From JBAYJY01 sp041664945 (GTDB taxonomy: Bacteria > UBP15 > UBA6099), in NCBI GenBank assembly GCA_041664945.1, contig JBAYJY010000136.1, positions 1 through 12,200 of the forward strand: a stretch of DNA of 12,200 nucleotides, given 5' to 3'. The position numbers were made by a program, and so were the translations under genes. Of the stretch, positions 1-6,478 are shown piece after piece. A model generated the notes under the pieces. The model saw only the letters and a program-made list of their open reading frames with translations, was not told the origin of the DNA and did not search any database. Within the stretch, counting starts at the first letter, position 1. The number at the start of each line of letters is the position of its first letter.

Positions 1-2
1 CT

Positions 3-1130
3 GATGCGGGCTACTCGATCTCGTTTGCCGTCCTCTGCTTGCATCCCTCGCTGTATGAAGAGACGAAACTCCTGAATTTCAGGGGCGGCCTTCTCGAAGT
101 CAACGGAAAGCCTTATTTCCCGCTCGGCATTTATTCGATCCCGCCTGAAAATCTTGACGAACTCGCCAGGTCGGGCGTAAACGCCATGATTTATTACGGC
201 GACACAGTTCAGCGACAGACGGAAATAAACGACGCAATGAGGGGCAAGGGGCTGATGTATGCCGCGTACCCGATCACTCCTCACGAACGTTTCATTTCCG
301 AGAGCCCGGCGACGCTAACTGAAGAAATAAAGGCGAAAGCTAAGAATGAAAACATGTTTATGTGGTATCTCGCGGACGAGCCGGAGCTTTTCGGACAGTC
401 GCCCGAATTGATATCCGACGTTTACAATTTCGTTAAAGGAATTGACCCCTACCGGCCGCAGGCGATTGTCATGATGTCGCCGCGCGACTTCTCGCGTTAT
501 GTGAATGGAACCGACATATTCATGTTCGACCGCTATCCGACGCCGACCGGGCAGTTAGACACCGTCGGCCTGTATGCGCAGCGCGCTATACAGGCTGTCT
601 ACGGACAGAAACCGGTGTTTGCGATTCCGCAAGCGTTCAGTTGGGGCGTGTGGGACGGGAGTTACAAGGAAGGCGCTGAGCACAGGCCCAACTATACCGA
701 AATGCGGTCCTCCGCGATCCAGTGCATCGCCGCCGGCGTGAAAGGAATCAACTATTGGGCGTTCACTGCGTCCCGCTATGACATGCGAAAGTTCCCTGAA
801 CACGTTAAAAAGTTTGAACAATTGATGACGGAACTGTCCGGCTTGATTGAAGTCTTAAAAGAGCCGAACGCTTATATCGATATATCTGTCGCTCCTGACT
901 TCAAGGGGATCGGATGGGGCGCGAAGATTTACGGCGATAAGCTCTACTTTTTCACATACAACGGCGACCCGGCGACGCGGGACAATATAACTTTTACGCT
1001 GCCGGCAATATATTCCGGAAAAACAATCGAAGTCTATAAGGAAGATCGTTCTATAAAAATGGACGGAAATAAATTCTCGGATTCATACGAGTTCCACGGT
1101 TCACATATTTATATCGTGCCGACTAAATAG
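3..1130 (+). CDS. Putative TIM-barrel glycosidase-like protein, 5'-truncated by window edge
   Basis: The frame is open from base 3 with no stop upstream, so this is the last 375 residues of a longer protein; the TTG at 39 is probably internal. After a short stretch that may end an upstream domain comes a module opening 'LLEVNGKPYFPLGIY', an opening I associate with clan GH-A-like (beta/alpha)8 glycosidases. Strands can be followed in order: VNAMIYYG, LMYAAYPITP, FMWYLADEPE, AIVMMSP, DIFMFDRYPTP, PVFAIPQAFSW and GVKGINYWAF. 'WYLADEPE' at the end of strand 4 fits the acid/base Glu (codon 378-380). At strand 7, where GH-A enzymes carry the nucleophile Glu, the sequence reads IPQAF. The last ~90 residues look like a small beta domain. 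Substrate is unknown. It converges on the GH3 gene 79 bp away. The barrel assignment is fairly safe; the family and activity are not. Confidence 0.75.
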   Translation, partial: DAGYSISFAVLCLHPSLYEETKLLNFRGGLLEVNGKPYFPLGIYSIPPENLDELARSGVNAMIYYGDTVQRQTEINDAMRGKGLMYAAYPITPHERFISESPATLTEEIKAKAKNENMFMWYLADEPELFGQSPELISDVYNFVKGIDPYRPQAIVMMSPRDFSRYVNGTDIFMFDRYPTPTGQLDTVGLYAQRAIQAVYGQKPVFAIPQAFSWGVWDGSYKEGAEHRPNYTEMRSSAIQCIAAGVKGINYWAFTASRYDMRKFPEHVKKFEQLMTELSGLIEVLKEPNAYIDISVAPDFKGIGWGAKIYGDKLYFFTYNGDPATRDNITFTLPAIYSGKTIEVYKEDRSIKMDGNKFSDSYEFHGSHIYIVPTK

Positions 1131-1144
1131 CGCCTGAAATAAAA

Positions 1145-1168
1145 AGGGGCGTGACATTTCACGCCCCT
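1145..1168 (-). terminator. Rho-independent terminator after the GH3 gene
   Basis: A perfect 10-bp stem (AGGGGCGTGA / TCACGCCCCT) closes a 4-nt loop. Read on the minus strand it is followed at once by CTTTTTATTTC, a proper U-tract. It lies 41 bp beyond the GH3 stop codon. On the plus strand the hairpin is followed by GCATGACAAC without a T-run, so it should act mainly on minus-strand transcription, although it also lies just beyond the end of the convergent gene. Confidence 0.9.
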
Positions 1169-1209
1169 GCATGACAACCAGTTAAGCGTCTTATTCCAGT
1201 TTGCGGAGA

Positions 1210-3894
1210 TCAGTCGCTCGAAACCGTTATTTTATCTTTCAGCCGGATGTCGCTCGAAGAAGCCCCGGCGAGGATATTGAAATCGCCGGGCTCAACAACA
1301 TATTTTTTCGCATTCACATCCCAGTAATTGAAGTCTGCGACAGCGAGCCGAAAGAGAACCGTCTGCGTTTCGCCCTTTCCGAGACTGATGCGTTTGAAGG
1401 CTTTCAGTTGAATCTTCGGCTGCTTAACGGAAGACTCGACGTCGCGGATGTAAAGCTGAACGACTTCGTCACCGGCGCGGCCGCCTGTGTTTTTAACGTC
1501 GAAACTCACATTTATGAACCCGGAAACTTTCGGATTCTTGTCGTCGATTTTCAAGTTGCCGTATTCGAATGACGTATAGCTTAATCCGTATCCGAACGGG
1601 AACAGCGGTTCCTTGTCGAAGTACATGTAAGTGCGGCCATTTGAAATTTCGTAGTTGTCGAAAGCGGGCAGGTCGTCAACGCTTTTGTAAAAAGTGAAGG
1701 GCAGGCGGCCGCCGGGATTGTAATCGCCGAATAGCACATCCGCGATAGCGTTGCCGCCCTGTTCGCCGGGATACCATGCCTCGACGATCGCCGGAACGTT
1801 TGCTTTGATCCAGTTTATGGAAAGCGGGCTTCCGTTTATCAGAACGACGACGACGTTCTGATTCAGTTTCATCAATTCTCTGACGTACTCGGTTTGCTCG
1901 AACGGGACATCCATGTCTATGCGGTCGATATTTTCGTGTTCGAGGAAGCGCTGCAGCCCCATTACTGCGATGACGGCGTCGCTTGTTTTTATGTCCTTGA
2001 ATTCCTTCGCGCGCTCGGCGGCGGTCTCGGCCGTTGGGGGAACCCATTCCAGTCGCGCGGCTGTATCGCCTTTAGACGGCGTGAACTCAACGGTGATGTC
2101 GTAGGATTTTCCGGCTTCGAGCATAACGAGAGAGTTCTTCCTCTTTTCGCCCTGCTGGTCCATCGTATAGCTGCTAAGGGCGGCGCCGGCTTTCAAAGCC
2201 GGCTTCTTCTTTTTCTCGGCCTCTTGCTTTTCAATGACAGACTTTCCGTCCAGCAATACGCGCGCGGCGCCGGATGTTGCGAAGTACATGTAATGCGCGC
2301 CGGTCATCTTTGATGTCAGTTTTCCGGTCCAGCGCACGGAAAAGGAACTGCGTTCTTTAATCGACGCCGGGACGCTCGAGCCGCTCAGATTTACTCCATC
2401 TTCCGTGCGCGTTAAAACCGGCGCTCCTTTGAAGTCAGCGTTCGCGAAATACTCGGCTTTAAGTCCGGCGCCAGCGCCTCCGGCCGGCCGGAGCGCGGAA
2501 GCGGGAACTGCCGCGTAATCATCTATTCCGGGAATCGGATTCCATTTTGTATATCGAATCTCAGTTTGCTTCCCAAGCTTGTTATTCACGCCGCCGAGAG
2601 TCGTGACAGGCTCATTCACAGGCGTTCCCGTGTAATCTCCGAACTGCACGACGTCCGCCGTGAAACCTACGACAGCGATTGTTTTGATTTTATTTTTATC
2701 GAGAGGAAGAAGCGGCTTGCCGTTAATCTTATCGTTTTTAAGCAGAACGATAGATTCGCGCGATGCCTGAAGCGCGAGATTCGAGTGTTTTTCGGAGCCG
2801 ATCACGCCCGCGGGTATGCGTGTATAAGGCACGATCTCCGGCGGGTCGAACATGCCGAGTCGGAACCGCGCGCGAAGCAGTCGCGTGACAGCCTGATCTA
2901 TAGCGGCTTCAGAGACAAGGCCCTTGTTCAAAGCGGCTATGATATTTTTTGTGATTAGCGCGTTGCCGCCGCACTCGACGTCGACGCCAGCGTTGATCGC
3001 GAAAGCGGACGCTTCCATCGCATCCTTCGCATACTTGTGCCGGTCGATCATCGCGTCTATCGCGTCGCAGTCGGTTACGACATAGCCGTTGAAGCCCCAT
3101 TCGTTTCTCAGAACTTCGGTAAGCAGCCATTCATTCGCGTTGCAGGGTATCCCGTTGATTGCGTTGTAGGCCGCCATGACTGACTCGGCGCCGCCTTCCT
3201 GAATCAGCGCTTTGAAACTCGGCAGGTAGTACTCGCGCAGAGAGCGCTCGGATATTTTAGCGTTGCATCTGAATCGGTTATGTTCCTCATTGTTCGCCGC
3301 GAAATGTTTCGGAGAGGCGACAGCCTTTATATAGCGCGGGTCGTTGCCCTGAAGGCCTTTGACGAATGCGATGCCGATGCGGCTTGTGAGGTAGGGGTCT
3401 TCTCCGTAGGTTTCCGGAGTGCGGCCCCATCGTGGATCGCGCGCCATGTTAATCGTGGGCGACCAGAATGAAAGCCACCTTTCGCCGGGATAACCTTTCT
3501 CTTTCGAGTCCTGGTTGATCGCCGCTCGCGCTTCGTCTGAAATCGCCGTTGTCACCTTCATTATAAAATCGGGATCCCATGTGCTCGCGAGCGCTACAGC
3601 CTGCGGGAATACGGTGAACTTGCCGGGCCCCATCACTCCGTGCAGCGCCTCGCTTCCGTAATGGTACGGTTTTATCCCGAATCTCGGAATCGCGGCGGCG
3701 CCGGAGTTCAGCAGCGACGCTTTTTCTTCGAGCGTCATTCTGGATAGCAAATCCGCAACGCGGGTGTCCACCGGCAGAGCGTAATCCTGATACGGAAGCT
3801 GTATTTCAGACGCGCGCGACGGCGCGGCGTTCGAAACCAATTGAGCTGTAATAGCGATCAAAATAACTGCCATGAAACATTTCGCTTTAGACAT
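1210..3894 (-). CDS. Glycoside hydrolase family 3 enzyme, beta-xylosidase type, with PA14 insertion
   Basis: Exported GH3 exo-glycosidase of 894 residues, probably releasing terminal beta-linked xylose or a related sugar. The signal peptide is MSKAKCFMAVILIAITAQLV. The N-terminal barrel contains FWSPTINMARDPRWGRTPET and KHFAANNEE (196-204). The nucleophile is Asp275 in VVTDCDAID; Cys after the Asp, rather than Trp, is typical of the xylosidase/arabinosidase branch. A PA14 domain (about 478-620, opening LKAEYFANADFKG) interrupts the second domain. LEHENIDR (651-658) sits where the acid/base Glu is expected. A fibronectin-III-like domain ends the protein (about 790-885). Start: GGAGGG lies just upstream of 3894; an in-frame ATG at 3918 has GGAG at the same spacing and would add 8 residues, so the start is uncertain. 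It is the last gene of the minus-strand block. A beta-glucosidase is the main alternative. Confidence 0.93.
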   Translation of the reverse strand: MSKAKCFMAVILIAITAQLVSNAAPSRASEIQLPYQDYALPVDTRVADLLSRMTLEEKASLLNSGAAAIPRFGIKPYHYGSEALHGVMGPGKFTVFPQAVALASTWDPDFIMKVTTAISDEARAAINQDSKEKGYPGERWLSFWSPTINMARDPRWGRTPETYGEDPYLTSRIGIAFVKGLQGNDPRYIKAVASPKHFAANNEEHNRFRCNAKISERSLREYYLPSFKALIQEGGAESVMAAYNAINGIPCNANEWLLTEVLRNEWGFNGYVVTDCDAIDAMIDRHKYAKDAMEASAFAINAGVDVECGGNALITKNIIAALNKGLVSEAAIDQAVTRLLRARFRLGMFDPPEIVPYTRIPAGVIGSEKHSNLALQASRESIVLLKNDKINGKPLLPLDKNKIKTIAVVGFTADVVQFGDYTGTPVNEPVTTLGGVNNKLGKQTEIRYTKWNPIPGIDDYAAVPASALRPAGGAGAGLKAEYFANADFKGAPVLTRTEDGVNLSGSSVPASIKERSSFSVRWTGKLTSKMTGAHYMYFATSGAARVLLDGKSVIEKQEAEKKKKPALKAGAALSSYTMDQQGEKRKNSLVMLEAGKSYDITVEFTPSKGDTAARLEWVPPTAETAAERAKEFKDIKTSDAVIAVMGLQRFLEHENIDRIDMDVPFEQTEYVRELMKLNQNVVVVLINGSPLSINWIKANVPAIVEAWYPGEQGGNAIADVLFGDYNPGGRLPFTFYKSVDDLPAFDNYEISNGRTYMYFDKEPLFPFGYGLSYTSFEYGNLKIDDKNPKVSGFINVSFDVKNTGGRAGDEVVQLYIRDVESSVKQPKIQLKAFKRISLGKGETQTVLFRLAVADFNYWDVNAKKYVVEPGDFNILAGASSSDIRLKDKITVSSD

Positions 3895-3975
3895 AATCCC
3901 TCCGATTGCCTTCAACATGGCGCTCCATGTTTGTTTTCGCGAGGTTCGGACGATAGCGGAAGCCCGCGGATTTTC

Positions 3976-4004
3976 ATCATAGCCTTAGGCGCGGTTTCCC
4001 GCAA
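3976..4004 (-). promoter_or_regulatory. Candidate sigma70-type promoter for the GH3 gene
   Basis: Read on the minus strand: TTGCGG (-35, 3 of 6) at 4004-3999, a 17-bp spacer, then TATGAT (-10, 5 of 6) at 3981-3976. It lies in the 175-bp gap between the kinase stop and the GH3 start and would give a leader of about 50-75 nt. The spacer and -35 overlap a small dyad, GCGG-TTTC-CCGC at 3991-4002. This is a match by eye only. Confidence 0.35.
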
Positions 4005-4069
4005 CCCTTTCATTAAGGAGCTTCACTGCAAATATGGTTTGAGTCGAGGTGAATACAGCGGTCGGATTG

Positions 4070-6445
4070 TCAGCCGTCAATTACTTTGCGCACTACTGAG
4101 CAGAGATCGAAAATATTGTACGGCTTCTGAACGAAACCATGAATGCCCTCGGACAAAAGCGCCCCGGCTTGCCCGTCAGGGGAGTATCCTGATGAAAGAA
4201 CAAACTTCAGTTTCGGGTCAATTCCCTTTAGAGCAAAATAAACATCGCGGCCGTCCATCTCGGGCATGACCATGTCCGAAAGCACGAGCGCTATCGAGGA
4301 ACTGTGTTCGGAAAATATCTCGACCGCTTTCTTGCCGCTGTCTGCGGTAATGACGACATAACCCGCCCTTTGCAGCGTACGCTCCGCGAGAGTTAGCGCC
4401 ATTATCTCGTCGTCTATCACAAGAATTGTTTCCGAACCGCGCGCAAGCTCTTCTTCTTCTTCGTTCTGGACGAGTTCGGCCGAAGTGTCGGCAGAAAACG
4501 GCAGATAAACTTTAACCGACGTTCCTTTGCCCGGTTCGCTGTAAACGTCTATGTGACCGCCGTGATTTTTAACTATGCCGTATGAGATGGAAAGGCCGAG
4601 TCCCGTGCCTTTGCCGACACCTTTCGTCGTGAAAAACGGCTCGAATATTTTTGACACGACTGATTCCGGCATCCCTATGCCCGTATCGCTTATCCGCACA
4701 AGACAGTATTTGCCCGGATTCGCATTGGCATGTGTCCGCGAGTATCCTTCGTCAAGCGAGCAACTATGGCTTTCGATAGTCAGGGCGCCGCCGGCCGGCA
4801 TCGCGTCGCAGGCGTTGTTGCAAATATTGAGAAAAACCTGATGTATCTGGTTCACGTCTATGCTGATCGGGGGCAGATTCTCCTCGATAATCGTTTTGAT
4901 CTCGATTTTTTTCGATACGCTTCTCCTCAGCATGGCGGCAAGTTCTTCAAGAATGGAATCCACCGGAATTCTGCGAATGCTCACTTTCTCCTTGCGGGAG
5001 AAAGAAAGAAGTTTCATCGTTAGGTCTTTTGCCCTGTCGGCGGCGGCGTGGATTTCATCAAGCGCGGAAAAACAGAGGTTTCCGGACTGAAGTTCCAATT
5101 TCCCGAGTTGGGAGTTTCCGAGAATCACGGAAAGCATATTGTTGAAATCGTGGGCTATGCCGCCGGCGAGCGTCCCGATCGCCTCCATCTTTTGCGACTG
5201 CTGCAACTGTTTCTGCAAAAATGCCTTCTCGGCTTCAGCCTGTTTGCTTAGCGTAAGGTCGCGCGAGACGCCCATCACTATATTTACTTCGCCAGATGCA
5301 TTCCTGACCGGCACGAGCAGCGAACTGAACCATGTGCGGCCTTTAGGAAAATCGAATTCGTTTTCGACGTAAACCGGCTCGCCCTTTTCGAAAACCTTCA
5401 TTAATTGATGACGCTGGTATTCATATGTTTTCTTTGGGAATATGGCGCTCAGCGATTTGCCGGCAATCAGCTCAGGCGTTGCGCCGTATGTCTTCGCCCC
5501 GGCGGGATTAACATATCTCACCGTCATATCTCTATCTATAAGGTATATGAAATCCTCGGCCGACTCCACGAGAGACCTATACAGCAGTTCGCTCTCGCGG
5601 AGCGCCTCTTCGATCCGTTTGCGTTCTGTCACATCCTGAGCGAGCAGGGAAAATCCTATCGTTTCTCCGTCTTTGACAATAAGGGACGGCCTGACATTTA
5701 TTATCAGGCGCTCGCCTTTTTTGTTTCTGATTTTCCATTCGCCGCTGCTTTTCGGATTGCCGTCGAGCGCTCTCTGATAGGCTGCGAACATTTCCTGCGG
5801 GGGCAGGTCGAATGAGTCCATCAATGCGGTGAAGTGTTTCCCTATGAATTCTTCCCTCTCCATCGCGGCGATCGAACAGACCTCCGGATTCACCTCGCGT
5901 ATTATTCCGGTTCTGTCGAAGTATATTATTCCTTCGGACGCGCTTTCGAACAGCAGCCTTATCCGCTCTTCGCTTGCGAGCAACGCCGTTTCCGCTTTCT
6001 TTCGGGAAGTAATATCCCGCGCGATTCCTACCAAGCCGGCAATTTCATTGTTTTCGTCTTTGAAAGGCGCTTTTACTGTTTCATAAATGAGCGCTTCGGA
6101 ATCGGCTTCAGGCAGTTCAACTTCAAGAACAATTGTAATTCCTGTCTCGATAACTTTATTGTCGCCCTCAGCGAAAAGCGCGGCAATCTTACCGCATTTA
6201 AGTTCTATTTCGGTCTTTCCGACTATTTCTTCCGCATCGTTTTTAATGGCGCCTAAGAATCTCGGATTTGCCATTATGTATCTGCCGCATTTGTCCTTCA
6301 TCCATACAACGTTAGGCGAATTTTCTATTATAGCGTTATAGAGTAGCTCTTTTTTACGCAAGGCGGTTTCGGTTTCGCTTATCCGATTCTCGAGTTCGCT
6401 AATCCGCTTTTCGAGTTCTCCACGGTTTTGTTCGTTAAATGACAT
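4070..6445 (-). CDS. Cytoplasmic PAS-domain hybrid sensor histidine kinase with C-terminal receiver
   Basis: Hybrid two-component kinase of 791 residues. An N-terminal coiled coil (about 1-35) leads into three PAS domains (about 34-147, 160-275 and 289-400), each ending in a PAC-like segment such as GIARDITSRKKAE. A helical linker then joins the H-box GGIAHDFNNML (phospho-acceptor His432). The ATPase has its N-box (IHQVFLNICNNACDAM), G1 (ISDTGIGMPE), F-box (FEPFFTTK) and G2 (GKGTGLGLS). After an acidic linker (NEEEEEL) the receiver runs from about 672 to 791 with acidic VIDDE, phospho-acceptor Asp724 in VLSDMVMPEMDG and Lys774 in FVQKPY. No signal peptide or membrane segment is visible, so it should be a soluble sensor. 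There is no DNA-binding domain, and no partner regulator is in the window. It starts 21 bp after the GH115 stop with a weak ribosome site, suggesting co-transcription and perhaps translational coupling. The ligand is unknown. Confidence 0.95.
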   Translation of the reverse strand: MSFNEQNRGELEKRISELENRISETETALRKKELLYNAIIENSPNVVWMKDKCGRYIMANPRFLGAIKNDAEEIVGKTEIELKCGKIAALFAEGDNKVIETGITIVLEVELPEADSEALIYETVKAPFKDENNEIAGLVGIARDITSRKKAETALLASEERIRLLFESASEGIIYFDRTGIIREVNPEVCSIAAMEREEFIGKHFTALMDSFDLPPQEMFAAYQRALDGNPKSSGEWKIRNKKGERLIINVRPSLIVKDGETIGFSLLAQDVTERKRIEEALRESELLYRSLVESAEDFIYLIDRDMTVRYVNPAGAKTYGATPELIAGKSLSAIFPKKTYEYQRHQLMKVFEKGEPVYVENEFDFPKGRTWFSSLLVPVRNASGEVNIVMGVSRDLTLSKQAEAEKAFLQKQLQQSQKMEAIGTLAGGIAHDFNNMLSVILGNSQLGKLELQSGNLCFSALDEIHAAADRAKDLTMKLLSFSRKEKVSIRRIPVDSILEELAAMLRRSVSKKIEIKTIIEENLPPISIDVNQIHQVFLNICNNACDAMPAGGALTIESHSCSLDEGYSRTHANANPGKYCLVRISDTGIGMPESVVSKIFEPFFTTKGVGKGTGLGLSISYGIVKNHGGHIDVYSEPGKGTSVKVYLPFSADTSAELVQNEEEEELARGSETILVIDDEIMALTLAERTLQRAGYVVITADSGKKAVEIFSEHSSSIALVLSDMVMPEMDGRDVYFALKGIDPKLKFVLSSGYSPDGQAGALLSEGIHGFVQKPYNIFDLCSVVRKVIDG

Positions 6446-6460
6446 GGCGCCTGCTATTAT

Positions 6461-6478
6461 TTAATATTAATGATCATT
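6461..6478. repeat. Two overlapping AT-rich palindromes at the GH115-kinase junction
   Basis: TTAATATTAA (6461-6470) and AATGATCATT (6469-6478) are both perfect 10-bp palindromes overlapping by two bases. They span the GH115 stop codon (6467-6469) and part of the 21-bp gap before the kinase start. AT-rich sequence makes such palindromes by chance fairly often, so no function is claimed. Confidence 0.3.

Noticed and set aside
1201..1572. Plus-strand open frame opposite the GH3 C-terminus, and similar ones at 1894-2313 and 2566-2958
   Set aside because: They are antisense to a gene with clear family motifs, have no ribosome site or recognisable product, and arise from its codon bias.
3991..4002. 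GCGG-TTTC-CCGC dyad as a terminator after the kinase gene
   Set aside because: The stem is only 4 bp and on the minus strand no T-run follows it; it sits within a promoter candidate instead.
5834..6256. Plus-strand open frames of 85-140 codons opposite the kinase PAS region
   Set aside because: Shadows of the kinase frame; no domain, signal peptide or start signal.
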